DNA of 64,000 bases from Aquiflexum sp. TKW24L (GCF_023502205.1 NZ_JAMFLG010000004.1:143481-207480), one strand, 5' to 3'; counted from the stretch's first letter, positions 1 to 8,288 are shown. Translations and numbers: made by a program. The notes: generated by a model from the sequence alone, not told the origin.

Positions 1-2
1 GT

Positions 3-1253
3 TTGGGTGGGATGTCAGGCGCACAACCAAAAGCCGGAAACATTGCAGGCTGCATCACGGTCTGCGCAGAAGTCAATCCGAAAGCTGCTCACAAGCGCCA
101 TGAACAAGGTTGGGTGGATGAACTGATAACCGACTTGGATAACCTTGTGATACGGGTCCGTCAGGCGCAGGAAAATGAGGAAGTGGTTTCAATCGCTTTC
201 CTCGGCAATGTCGTGGATGTTTGGGAGAAATTTGACCAAGAAAATATCCGGATCGAACTCGGATCAGACCAGACTTCCCTCCACAATCCATGGGCGGGAG
301 GATATTACCCGGTGGGATTGGATTTCGAGGAAGCCAATGAAATGATGGCCAATAAACCAGAACTTTTCAAAACCAAAGTACAGGAATCCCTCCGTCGACA
401 TGCTGCTGCAGTCAACAGGCATGCTGCAAAAGGCACCTACTTTTTTGATTACGGCAATGCTTTTTTATTAGAAGCTTCCCGTGCCGGAGCCGATGTCATG
501 GCGGCCAACGGTATTGATTTTAAATACCCTTCCTATGTTCAGGATATTTTGGGGCCGATGTGCTTTGATTATGGATTTGGTCCATTCCGTTGGGTTTGTA
601 CTTCAGGAATCGCAGAAGACCTTGCCAAAACCGACCGCATAGCTGCCAAAGTGCTCAAACAAATCAAAACTTCAGCGCCCACCGAAATCCAACAACAGCT
701 TCAAGATAACATCACTTGGATCGAGGAAGCTGGTAGAAACAAATTGGTGGTGGGTTCACAAGCAAGAATCCTTTACGCAGATGCAGAGGGTAGGATCGAA
801 ATCGCCAAAGCATTCAATTCGGCAATCCATGCAGGGGAAATCTCCGCCCCGATTGTACTCGGAAGAGACCACCACGATGTTAGTGGCACAGATTCCCCCT
901 TTCGGGAAACGAGCAATATTTATGATGGCAGCAAATTCACAGCTGACATGGCGATCCATAATGTGATCGGTGACAGTTTCCGTGGAGCGACTTGGGTCTC
1001 GATCCACAATGGTGGCGGTGTTGGTTGGGGTGAAGTGATCAACGGTGGATTCGGTTTGCTGCTCGACGGAAGCGAAGAAGCCAACCGCAGGCTCCAATCC
1101 ATGCTTTTCTATGATGTCAACAACGGCATCTCCCGGAGGGCTTGGGCAAGAAATGATGAAGCATTATTTGCGATAAAAAGAGAAATGGAAAGAACCCCAG
1201 GCTTGAAGGTGACGCTACCGGAAATGGTGGATGAGGAATTGTTGAAGTTCTAA
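3..1253 (+). CDS. hutU: Urocanate hydratase, 3' part (window edge)
   Basis: Urocanase of histidine degradation, which hydrates urocanate to imidazolonepropionate in the cytoplasm using tightly bound NAD. The reading frame is open at the left edge, so only the C-terminal ~416 residues are here and the TTG at position 3 is not a real start. The sequence opens in the conserved GGMSGAQ segment and continues through FGPFRW, the HNGGGVGWG glycine-rich block and a C-terminal helix. The whole of the visible part is collinear with the family and has no frameshift. No other hut gene is visible, so any hut operon would lie to the left. The following gene is on the opposite strand. Identification is firm; the full length cannot be judged. 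Confidence 0.95.
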   Translation: MGGMSGAQPKAGNIAGCITVCAEVNPKAAHKRHEQGWVDELITDLDNLVIRVRQAQENEEVVSIAFLGNVVDVWEKFDQENIRIELGSDQTSLHNPWAGGYYPVGLDFEEANEMMANKPELFKTKVQESLRRHAAAVNRHAAKGTYFFDYGNAFLLEASRAGADVMAANGIDFKYPSYVQDILGPMCFDYGFGPFRWVCTSGIAEDLAKTDRIAAKVLKQIKTSAPTEIQQQLQDNITWIEEAGRNKLVVGSQARILYADAEGRIEIAKAFNSAIHAGEISAPIVLGRDHHDVSGTDSPFRETSNIYDGSKFTADMAIHNVIGDSFRGATWVSIHNGGGVGWGEVINGGFGLLLDGSEEANRRLQSMLFYDVNNGISRRAWARNDEALFAIKREMERTPGLKVTLPEMVDEELLKF

Positions 1254-1263
1254 ACAGATTTGA

Positions 1264-1386
1264 TTAAAAAATTCCAGCTAGATACTTACCGAATTTTTCT
1301 CCAAAATGGAAGGTAAAGTAAAACAGGAAAGAACCTGTCAGCACACTTAAAACAATAAGTAAATGGATTAGATAATGGTTTTTCAT
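1264..1386 (-). CDS. Small single-span membrane protein (40 aa)
   Basis: A 40-residue ORF starting MKNHYLIHLL and ending KYLAGIF. It has one strongly hydrophobic stretch at about residues 5-27 (LIHLLIVLSVLTGSFLFYF) followed by a short charged amphipathic tail. It begins 36 bp downstream of the hicB stop on the same strand and ends 10 bp past the hutU stop, so it fills the gap with no room to spare. A tiny inner-membrane protein is plausible, but chance hydrophobicity in A/T-rich DNA cannot be excluded. I do not recognise a family. Conservation in relatives would decide. Confidence 0.45.
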   Translation of the reverse strand: MKNHYLIHLLIVLSVLTGSFLFYFTFHFGEKFGKYLAGIF

Positions 1387-1422
1387 AAGGTTTAAATTTG
1401 CTAAATTAATTTAACAATTTTT

Positions 1423-1614
1423 TCAAAAAACCATCGGAATATCTCCCCCATTGGCTTTCATATCTTCAAGATATAATGAAATCACTTCAGCCGCCATGTT
1501 CTCGGCCTCTTCGATTGTTTCACCATAAGTAATGCACCCGCGAAGAGAGGGGACAATTACAGTAAAGCCACCTTCAGGCTCAGGATTAAGGATTATCCTA
1601 ATCATTCTTTCCAT
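1423..1614 (-). CDS. hicB: HicB-like antitoxin-type protein (orphan)
   Basis: A 63-residue protein with the HicB partial RNase-H-like fold signature: an N-terminal beta strand (IRIILNPEPEGGFTVIVPSL), the RGCITYGET turn, then the EEAENMAAEVISLYLEDM helix. In full systems HicB neutralises the HicA mRNA interferase. No HicA-like ORF (short double-stranded-RNA-binding fold with a conserved His) is visible on either side, and there is no C-terminal DNA-binding extension. It is therefore either a solitary HicB or the survivor of a broken hicAB pair. A 59 bp dispersed repeat lies immediately upstream of the start codon. Confidence 0.75.
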   Translation of the reverse strand: MERMIRIILNPEPEGGFTVIVPSLRGCITYGETIEEAENMAAEVISLYLEDMKANGGDIPMVF

Positions 1615-1615
1615 G

Positions 1616-1674
1616 AATCGAATTTATTTAAATTTGGTAGTTATTCAATAGATTCGAGAACCAAAGAATCAAGC
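1616..1674. repeat. Dispersed 59 bp repeat, copy 1
   Basis: Matches 7576-7634 at about 54 of 59 positions in the same orientation. This copy ends 2 bp before the hicB start codon. Its other side leads into the decayed permease fragment at 1714-1872. It may be a carried-along promoter/leader segment or a remnant of a small mobile element. Confidence 0.75.
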
Positions 1675-1713
1675 TTTGGTTTGGGCAAGAAAAAAGACCA
1701 CATCGAATCCCCC

Positions 1714-1872
1714 CTATTCCGATCCTAAACTGATTACCGGATTGACTTTCGCAGAACGGATGGCTTGAAACCTTACAGTCAGCATAGTGATTTTGAGTGC
1801 ACCAATCCCAGTGGCTGCAAAAATCCACCATTCGATCTCACTCCAGTAAGTATATTTTTTAAACCAATTCAT
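1714..1872 (-). pseudogene. C-terminal relic of a second FtsX-type permease
   Basis: Conceptual translation of 52 residues from an ATG (start NWFKKYTYWSEIEWW) to a TAG stop. It reads WWIFAATGIGALKITML, then RFQAIRSAKVNPV, then SLGSE. This matches, position for position, the last transmembrane helix and FQA-x-KAA-x-ANP-x-KS tail of the complete permease just upstream (end of the gene at 1883-4501). Only the last ~50 residues survive; the rest of the gene is gone. The most likely history is a tandem pair of permease genes in which the downstream copy was deleted down to its tail. The fragment lies 10 bp after the intact gene's stop codon. Confidence 0.75.
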
Positions 1873-1882
1873 GAAAACCTCA

Positions 1883-4501
1883 TTATTCAGTTTTGATGGA
1901 CTTGATGGGATTTGCCAAAGCAGCTTTTGTTGCCTGAAAACCAGAACTCAATACGGCTACCAATAAGGTGATAAGACCTCCAAATAAAAACATCCACCAA
2001 GACATTTCGATGCGGTAAGTAAAATCTTCCAACCAATGCTGCATCAGGAAATAGGCAAAAGGCATTGCCAATACAAAAGCTATTCCTATCAATAGCGTAA
2101 ATTCTTTGGAGAAGAATAGGACTATCTCAGTTACTGTAGCTCCCAATACCTTCCTGATTCCCACTTCTTTGGTCCGCTGTGTTGTGATGAAAGTCATCAA
2201 TCCTATCAAACCAAGGCTACCTATCACAATGGCGATGATAGAGAATAATGTAAATCCTTTGAACGACAGGGCCTCAACGAAATATTCCCTTGCAATAGAT
2301 TCGTCAACAAACTCATATTTGAATTCAGATGTGGTAAAGGAATCTTTCCAGGACTTCTCAATGGATTGTAAAACCTGAGGGTTTAGGTCGCTGATTTTGA
2401 TAAATGCCTGATCTTGAAAATAATCCCAGTTGACAATGATGCATGGAGAAATGTCATGTTGAAGTGAATTGTTGTGATAGTCCTTGGCAACTCCGATGAC
2501 TGTCGCTTCCCCTTCATTTATGGTGATTTTTCTTCCTATGGCATCCTCAGGCGTCCATCCAAGTAACTTTAGAAGGCGTTCATTGACAATGAATTCATCG
2601 AAGTTTGCTTTGTTACCGGAGAAATTTCTCCCCGCAATCAGGTCAAGTTCATAAAAATCCAAATAATTGGTATCCCCGATTTTCAACTCCGTCTCATAAG
2701 CATTTTCCTCAGGCATATCCGAAGTTCTGAATCTTGTTCCCAATTGAAAACCATTGACTGCCATCGGTGGACCTGAACCGATTGCTATATCTTTGATATC
2801 GGGATTTTGTTCCAATTGATTTTTGAAGATTTCAACTTTATCAGATTGTGGAACAGGCAGCATCAGAACAGCTTCTGAAGAGAAACCAAGGGATTTGTTC
2901 CTGAACAGATCCATTTGAACCGCCGCAATAATGGTCGCAATCACAAATAACTGGACAATGGCAAACTGAAATACCGTGACTGCCTTTCTCATAGATAATC
3001 CCCTTGTCCGGGCAATCGGCAAGTCATTTTTGATGATTTGTAGAGGTTTGAATGCAGAAAGGAAAAGTGCAGGATAGGCAGTTCCCAATAGTACAGTGAC
3101 TCCTCCTAAAACTGCTACCAGTCCCAAGTCAGTCCAATTCAATTTTAATTGCAGGTTAATAACTGAAAATGCTGAGTTTGCTTCATTGATTAATACAACA
3201 GAAAATACCAGTGCAAGTAAAACAGAGATGGCAACAAGAAGGGAGTTTTCAAGGGTAAATTGCTTGAACAGATCAAACCTCGTACTTCCAATCGTTTTTC
3301 TAATCCCAACTTCCTTGGCCCTAATCACAGATTTGGCAGTCATAAGGTTGACGAAATTGCCAATAGCTATCAGCAATATAAAAATGCCAACATATCGGGC
3401 AGTCTGAAGAATACTATTGGGCATTAGGTAACTTCCGGGACTGTTTCCATAAAGCGTTTCGGTGTGAATAGTAGCCAAAGGCTGAAGTTTATAGGAAATC
3501 CGGCTGTCATCATCCTCATTCAAGTATTTCTTTTTCCAAGAGGATATGGACGATTCGATTTCTTCCAGTTCATGTTGTTCCGAAGCCACCACAAATGTTG
3601 TCCCTCCATAATTCCCTGACCAGTTGGATGCTGGATATGGATTGTTCTGTCTGAAAAACTCATAAGGAACAAGCATTTCATATCTAAGGGTCGAATTGCC
3701 AGGAACATCCCTGACCAGTCCTGTCACTTGCAGTGGATCTTTTCCAGCCAACATGATTGTTTTGCCCAATATGGATTGGCCAGATACATATTTACCAAAG
3801 AATTTTTCAGCGATACTTTCAGTTAATACAATGGAATTGGGTAGTTGAAAAGCAGAATTTTTGTCCCCTGCCAGCCAAGTGAGATCAAATGCTTTTGGAT
3901 AGAAAGGATCAACAAACAGGACATAATCCGATTCGAATTGAAATTCTTCTTTCCCTCCATTATCGACCGTAAAAAATCTTTGAAATGGTCCGGCAGTTTG
4001 TGTGACCATCTCAAACTCATGAAAATCTGCCCGCAATGCTTCTGCCAAAGGATAGGCCGTTGTATTCCAATAAAGTGTCTGATCAGGATATTTGGTATGC
4101 TGAACGATTCTGTAGCTGCGGGTGGCATATGGATGGAAATTATCGAAGCTTGATTCATATTCCACAAACACCAACAAGCTGAGACAGCAGGCAATTCCCA
4201 CAGAAAGTCCAAAAATATTGATCGCGGAGAATGCTTTGTTTCGGAGGAGGTGCCTTCCCCCAATTTTGGCATAATGTTGAAACATGATCGGATAGATGAA
4301 GTGACTGATATCGAATTTTTTGATGTTTCTTAACCTGAATGAGCGGATCACATCCCAGGTGAATTTCCATTTTGCCTTGGAAGGTGATAAGTTGCTATAC
4401 CTATTTTCAAACAATTCCCTCAGATCCCCCTCGATCTCATCTAGGTAATCCTCCCGGCAAAACCAGCGGAGGAAAGCGAGTGCTTTTTTGGGTGGATACA
4501 T
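1883..4501 (-). CDS. ADOP/MacB-type ABC transporter permease
   Basis: An 872-residue FtsX/MacB-fold permease of the kind common in Bacteroidota. An N-terminal ~65-residue prefix (PPKKALAFLRWFCREDYLDEIEGDL) precedes the first transmembrane helix near residue 95 (AFSAINIFGLSVGIACCL). Then come a periplasmic MacB core domain, three helices around 370-480, a second periplasmic domain, and a C-terminal three-helix FtsX bundle ending KAALANPIKSIKTE. Duplication of the FtsX module is typical of this class. The cognate ATPase is not encoded here. Its ATG overlaps the stop of the PadR regulator gene by one base (TGATG), so the two are cotranscribed and translationally coupled. The substrate is unknown; stress or antimicrobial export is a common guess for the family. 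Confidence 0.92.
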   Translation of the reverse strand: MYPPKKALAFLRWFCREDYLDEIEGDLRELFENRYSNLSPSKAKWKFTWDVIRSFRLRNIKKFDISHFIYPIMFQHYAKIGGRHLLRNKAFSAINIFGLSVGIACCLSLLVFVEYESSFDNFHPYATRSYRIVQHTKYPDQTLYWNTTAYPLAEALRADFHEFEMVTQTAGPFQRFFTVDNGGKEEFQFESDYVLFVDPFYPKAFDLTWLAGDKNSAFQLPNSIVLTESIAEKFFGKYVSGQSILGKTIMLAGKDPLQVTGLVRDVPGNSTLRYEMLVPYEFFRQNNPYPASNWSGNYGGTTFVVASEQHELEEIESSISSWKKKYLNEDDDSRISYKLQPLATIHTETLYGNSPGSYLMPNSILQTARYVGIFILLIAIGNFVNLMTAKSVIRAKEVGIRKTIGSTRFDLFKQFTLENSLLVAISVLLALVFSVVLINEANSAFSVINLQLKLNWTDLGLVAVLGGVTVLLGTAYPALFLSAFKPLQIIKNDLPIARTRGLSMRKAVTVFQFAIVQLFVIATIIAAVQMDLFRNKSLGFSSEAVLMLPVPQSDKVEIFKNQLEQNPDIKDIAIGSGPPMAVNGFQLGTRFRTSDMPEENAYETELKIGDTNYLDFYELDLIAGRNFSGNKANFDEFIVNERLLKLLGWTPEDAIGRKITINEGEATVIGVAKDYHNNSLQHDISPCIIVNWDYFQDQAFIKISDLNPQVLQSIEKSWKDSFTTSEFKYEFVDESIAREYFVEALSFKGFTLFSIIAIVIGSLGLIGLMTFITTQRTKEVGIRKVLGATVTEIVLFFSKEFTLLIGIAFVLAMPFAYFLMQHWLEDFTYRIEMSWWMFLFGGLITLLVAVLSSGFQATKAALANPIKSIKTE

Positions 4502-4827
4502 CAGCCGAAGGAGATTTTAGGAATCCTGTTGTAGATACTGCTTCTCAATGCAAACTGCTCATCCAGAACCCTTTTTCCTAAGGCGGTAATTACATAAAAC
4601 TTTTTGCGTCGGCCTCCTCTGTCTTCAGTGATCCCCCCAAACCTTGACTTTAGAAAATCCTTATCTTCCATGCGTTTCAGCGCAACATGTACAGCGCTGA
4701 TGTTCATTGATTTGCCTAGTTCTTTTTCCAATCCGGATAGGATCGATACACCATATGCTTTGTCGTGGAGTGCCGCCACCATCAGCAATACCAGTTCTTC
4801 AAATTCGCCCAAAGAATGTTGTCCCAT
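4501..4827 (-). CDS. PadR-family transcriptional regulator
   Basis: A 108-residue winged-helix protein. The N-terminal segment LGEFEELVLLMVAAL, the recognition segment AVHVALKRMEDKDFL and the wing RGGRRKKFYVITALGKRVL are characteristic of PadR. It lacks the long C-terminal dimer helix of larger PadR proteins, as is usual for the short subfamily 2. It is the first gene of a two-gene unit with the ADOP permease, the standard pairing in this phylum. It probably represses its own operon, although no clear operator palindrome is visible in the A/T-rich leader. Confidence 0.92.
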   Translation of the reverse strand: MGQHSLGEFEELVLLMVAALHDKAYGVSILSGLEKELGKSMNISAVHVALKRMEDKDFLKSRFGGITEDRGGRRKKFYVITALGKRVLDEQFALRSSIYNRIPKISFG

Positions 4828-5199
4828 ATTGGATTTATTTACTTAACAAAAGTAAATGTAATAATTAGATTCATATTTGTTAAGTAAATAGGGAAAAAAA
4901 TTTTGAGTGGAAAAACAGATTTTTCAGTCGTTCCTCCTTCGAAAAGACAAGGTGGGGTTATTGACAAAACAATAGTTTTTAAAGAAAAAGAAAGCATATT
5001 ATCCAATCAACTTTAAAGATTAAACAAAGCCTTTCCTTGTCATTTCAACGTAGGAGAAATCTTTAACTATTAAAAAAGACCTATCCTTGTCACATCGATT
5101 CAGATTCCTATTGCGGAAGAAGTCTATTTAAAAAATCACTAGAAATCCACCTAAGGCTTGATAATTTCCCACTTTACTTTTGTTCCGTTTTTATCAAAT
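4828..5199. other. Gene-free gap with dispersed repeats
   Basis: This 372 bp gap holds no ORF I can support. It contains one copy of the 'cctccttcgaa..gaca' repeat (4917-4950) and a shorter copy in opposite orientation (5035-5062). The rest is A/T-rich. The padR promoter should lie at its left end. Confidence 0.6.
4917..4950 (+). repeat. Dispersed intergenic repeat, family C
   Basis: A ~34 bp element (core 'cagtcgttcctccttcga') that recurs with few changes at 36763-36796 and 52934-52967. Shorter relatives in inverse orientation occur at 5035-5062 and 52882-52907. All copies are intergenic. Confidence 0.7.
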
Positions 5200-6516
5200 T
5201 TATTTTTGCCTTAACATCATATGTTCCGGCTGACCTTCAGGACCAAATCCAATTACATTACCATCAACATCCAAATATATTTCCCAATCAATGGATTGAT
5301 CCTTAAAGTAAAAAGTGGTTTCAGAGGAAGGGATAATCTCTATTTTGCTGGGATTACCATCAGGTTGAATGAACAGCTTTCCGTTTTCTGTTGTAATATG
5401 CATAAAGCCGTTTTCTCCGTAGTCTCCAATGTATTTGTTCATCAGTTCTTCGGACAGGGTAAAGACGATCCTATTTTCCGGAATTTCATAGGGTTTCCCT
5501 TCCCAAATATTTTTGACGGTCATGTATACATGATAGGCATGTTCCACAGATTGATCATGAAGTATTATTAAGATGTCTCCTGAATCAATGTAGCGTGTGA
5601 CTACAGCATTTGATGTGGTACCTTGTCCCATATGCTGAAATTGTCTCTTTCCTGCCTCTTTTTCTATCAAACTACCGCCATATCCAAATTTGCTTTCTCC
5701 GGAAGTTAGATTAGCCGGGACATAACCTAATTCAATATTATCCTTCATAAAGATCTTTTCGGATCGAATTGCCTGATCCAATTTGAAAAGGTCATTGGCG
5801 GTAGACTGCATGTTTCCGTCGCCCAACATTCTTGCAAAAAGGTTATCGATATTGGCTTTGCCAATATTTTCTAGGAATTCAGGTTTTTCAACATTGAAGT
5901 TGGTGTTTTCCAATCCCGCTGGTTCAATAATATACTTTCTTACATAGTCAGTAAAGTTTTGACCGGAGACCTGTTCTATGACTTTGGGTAATAACATATA
6001 TGCCGTTTGGTTATATAGTTCTTCAACGCCTGGTTCTGACAGAGGAGGAAGGTTTAGCTTTTCAATCAATTCTACCATCGCTACAGGAGTCAAAAATTTA
6101 TCCTGAGGCCAATGACTGTATACTGCTTCAAAGAATTTTGGCATACCACTAGTGTGGTTCAATAGGTGTTTGATTTTTACTCCAGGATAATTTATCGTAG
6201 GATAATACTTTTCTAAAGGATCGTCTAGGCTGAGTTTTCCATCTTCATATAGTTTTAATATGGCCAAAGAAGTAAACCATTTTGCAACAGATTGAATGTC
6301 TATGGAGGTTTGGGTAGTGAATTTTAAACCTTCTCTATTTTTACCATATGCTTTGGAGAATTTTAATTCTCCATTCTCAGAAATCAATACTTGTCCATGA
6401 ATAATTTCCTCCTTTTCCAATACTGACATTACCGAATCTAATTCATAAGGCCAAGTTTGAGCTTGAACAATAGTGCACAAAAATGTGAAAATCAAAACTG
6501 TAGTGTGTCTTTTCAT
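5200..6516 (-). CDS. Secreted beta-lactamase-fold serine hydrolase
   Basis: A 438-residue protein of the class C beta-lactamase / esterase / DD-peptidase fold. I chose the ATG at 6516 because it begins a clear signal peptide (MKRHTTVLIFTFLCTIVQAQ); a longer in-frame ORF would run into the upstream regulator gene region without similarity. The catalytic S-x-x-K is S76-V-A-K79, followed by the typical LLNHTSGMP segment. The second motif reads Y168-N-Q instead of the usual Y-x-N. A late H-x-G (HMGQGTTS) replaces KTG. The C-terminal ~90 residues form a separate beta-rich domain. Substrate unknown. It lies 100 bp downstream of the LuxR-type gene on the same strand and may be its target. Confidence 0.88.
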   Translation of the reverse strand: MKRHTTVLIFTFLCTIVQAQTWPYELDSVMSVLEKEEIIHGQVLISENGELKFSKAYGKNREGLKFTTQTSIDIQSVAKWFTSLAILKLYEDGKLSLDDPLEKYYPTINYPGVKIKHLLNHTSGMPKFFEAVYSHWPQDKFLTPVAMVELIEKLNLPPLSEPGVEELYNQTAYMLLPKVIEQVSGQNFTDYVRKYIIEPAGLENTNFNVEKPEFLENIGKANIDNLFARMLGDGNMQSTANDLFKLDQAIRSEKIFMKDNIELGYVPANLTSGESKFGYGGSLIEKEAGKRQFQHMGQGTTSNAVVTRYIDSGDILIILHDQSVEHAYHVYMTVKNIWEGKPYEIPENRIVFTLSEELMNKYIGDYGENGFMHITTENGKLFIQPDGNPSKIEIIPSSETTFYFKDQSIDWEIYLDVDGNVIGFGPEGQPEHMMLRQK

Positions 6517-6616
6517 GAGGTCTTTGAAATTTGATTTGCATTCCTCAAAACTGAGCAAAACAGATCTACTTAGCAAAAAATAAGTATAGACAACGAATAG
6601 ACTTGGTTCGAATTCT

Positions 6617-7183
6617 TCAAAAATTGTGTATGAATGCAAGAAGATCTTGATCCGCAGAAAGTCCAAATTTCTTTCTGAGGCGGTATCTGGCTGTATTAAC
6701 ACTTCCTGGGGAAATATTTAACAGAACTGCAATTTCTTTTGAGCTTAAATTCTGTGTTAAAAGCTCACAAAGTTTAATGTCATTGGTTGAGAGATTTGGA
6801 AATTTAAGAACTAACCTCTTTGAAAACTCATCCTCTATCTTACTGGTGATTTTGGAAAAAATCTTTTCTTTCCTCTTGTTGGATTTAAGATTAAGACGAC
6901 TTAATTGGAAAAGGGCGAATGAAATTGGAACCGCAATAAAAATTAAAGTAAGGCCAGTCTGCTGAAACATAATGACAATGATGTATTGCCTTTTCTGTTT
7001 TTCGGATAGGGTTTTTGACTTCTCCAGTTCTATTTTCTTAGATGTAATTGAATCTATAATATTCTTTTCTTTTAGCCCCATATGAATAAAAAATATCAAG
7101 ATAATGAACGCATACACCGACAAAATAATAGAAATATTACGGTGGATGCCTTTGAAAAATCTAGGTTTCAGAATTCCTACCAT
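6617..7183 (-). CDS. Membrane-anchored LuxR-type HTH regulator
   Basis: A 188-residue protein with two predicted transmembrane helices (about 17-36, ISIILSVYAFIILIFFIHMG, and 66-92). They flank a short Lys/Glu-rich loop. A GerE/LuxR-type HTH follows at about 125-185 (LSTNDIKLCELL, LSSKEIAVLLNISPGSVNTARYRLRKKFGL). This HTH type normally ends long Bacteroidota sensor proteins with TPR or two-component-like ectodomains; here nearly all of the sensor part is missing. It could sense membrane state or be a reduced derivative. The serine hydrolase gene downstream is the obvious candidate target. Confidence 0.85.
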   Translation of the reverse strand: MVGILKPRFFKGIHRNISIILSVYAFIILIFFIHMGLKEKNIIDSITSKKIELEKSKTLSEKQKRQYIIVIMFQQTGLTLIFIAVPISFALFQLSRLNLKSNKRKEKIFSKITSKIEDEFSKRLVLKFPNLSTNDIKLCELLTQNLSSKEIAVLLNISPGSVNTARYRLRKKFGLSADQDLLAFIHNF

Positions 7184-7305
7184 ACAATTAAATAATCAAA
7201 GTCCTGATTAGTAAGATCACCTTGCTAAATAAAATGGTTATTGGAATAAAAGAAGGCTATTATTCCTCCATCGAAAAGACTTGGCGATATTTTTTCTTCA
7301 AATCT

Positions 7306-7572
7306 TTATGGTTTTATAATCGTTCCATCAGCCTTCCTGACTGTCCAACTGGATTTGGTCATCATGGGATATTTTGCGGCGAGGGTTTCATTCACTTCTA
7401 CACCAAATCCCGGGGCTTCATTGACTGACATATAGCCATTGTTCATGGTTGGGCAACCTGGAAACACTTCTCTCAACTGATCTGAAAATTGGGCAGCTTC
7501 CTGAATGCCGAAATTCCATATTGCTTAATCCATATGGGCTTGAGCAGCATGACCAACAGGAGAAACGTCTCC
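7306..7572 (-). pseudogene. ManD/RspA-type enolase-superfamily dehydratase relic
   Basis: Read on the minus strand, this stretch encodes the C-terminal ~88 residues of a mannonate-dehydratase-like (RspA/ManD) enolase-superfamily enzyme. It runs GDVSPVGHAAQAHMD, a TAA stop, AIWNFGIQEAAQFSDQ, then REVFPGCP..NNGYMSVNEAPGFGVEV and TLAAKYP. The family has an uncharged residue (usually Leu) where the stop lies, so the stop is probably a point nonsense change. Everything 5' of GDVSP is missing, and the break is 3 bp from copy 2 of the 59 bp repeat. The gene is clearly dead. Confidence 0.8.
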
Positions 7573-7575
7573 TTA

Positions 7576-7634
7576 AATCGAATTTATTTAAATTTGGTGG
7601 ATATTCAATAGATTCAATACCCAAAGAATCAAGC
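7576..7634. repeat. Dispersed 59 bp repeat, copy 2
   Basis: Partner of 1616-1674 (about five differences, same orientation). It abuts the truncation point of the ManD relic, which suggests it sits at a rearrangement junction. Confidence 0.75.
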
Positions 7635-7697
7635 ATGAATCAAATTATCAAAAACTGAATTCTACTTGAATCCTCCCACACATAATAATTAACACCT

Positions 7698-8150
7698 ATG
7701 AAAAATATCCAAAACGATAAAGATTATTCCGAACTCAGAAAACGGATATTGGCACTTTCAAACTCAAGTCCGAGGAAATGGGGCAAAATGAGCTTACAGC
7801 AAATGCTTGTCCATTGCATCACGCAATTGAAAATGTCGTTGGGAGAACTTCCCTCCAAGGCCCAAGGTCCTGCATATATGCGGACAAGATTGGGCAAATG
7901 GCTTATATTTTCGACTATTCCTTGGCCCAAAGGAGCAGATACGCCTGACGAAATGAACGTAGAGAAAAATGAATTTCTCTTAACTGGGATGGAAAACGAA
8001 AAAACAGAATTGTTGCATTATCTCGAAAAGGTAAAAGCCCAAGTCAAGTTATTCCCTCATCCATTTTTTGGGGAACTCACCCTCAAGGAATGGTCAAGGA
8101 TGATATATAAGCATCTTGATCATCATTTGAGGCAATTTGGCAGTAACTGA
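7698..8150 (+). CDS. DUF1569 / DinB-fold protein
   Basis: A 150-residue soluble protein with the DUF1569 pattern. It has an N-terminal helix with MSLQQMLVHC, a proline-rich middle (PWPKGADTPDE) and the C-terminal block HPFFGELTLKEWSRM followed by YKHLDHHLRQFG. The histidines of the last motif with the first helix would form the metal site of the four-helix DinB-like fold. Members of this fold include thiol-dependent metalloenzymes, but no reaction is known for this family. It stands alone between a pseudogene and a long gene-free stretch. Confidence 0.85.
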   Translation: MKNIQNDKDYSELRKRILALSNSSPRKWGKMSLQQMLVHCITQLKMSLGELPSKAQGPAYMRTRLGKWLIFSTIPWPKGADTPDEMNVEKNEFLLTGMENEKTELLHYLEKVKAQVKLFPHPFFGELTLKEWSRMIYKHLDHHLRQFGSN

Positions 8151-8188
8151 ATCTTATAATTGTTAAGCCCTCGAACGGTCCCGTTATT

Positions 8189-8236
8189 CTGCTTCTCCAG
8201 AAGCCGGATAGACTGCTTCTCCGGAAGCTGGATAGA
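8189..8236. repeat. 24 bp tandem duplication
   Basis: Two adjacent 24-base units beginning 'ctgcttctcc' differ at two positions (ag/gg and cc/ct). Each contains an imperfect inverted repeat around 'cttctccggaag', so each unit can fold as a small hairpin. Confidence 0.75.
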
Positions 8237-8240
8237 CTGA

Positions 8241-8288
8241 TTTTTTACCGCAAAGGGCCCAAAGGTTTCGCAATGGGGGCAAAGGGTA
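8241..8288. repeat. Partial degenerate copy of the 253 bp repeat start
   Basis: The run 'ttttttaccgc', then 'aaggtttcgcaatggg', then 'gcaaagg' matches the first ~50 bases of the interior of the long repeats at about 8469-8516 and 8818-8865, with several changes. It is probably an older truncated copy. Confidence 0.55.

Noticed and set aside
7222..7658. Plus-strand frames opposite the ManD relic
   Set aside because: Shadow frames; the minus strand gives clear enolase-superfamily similarity.
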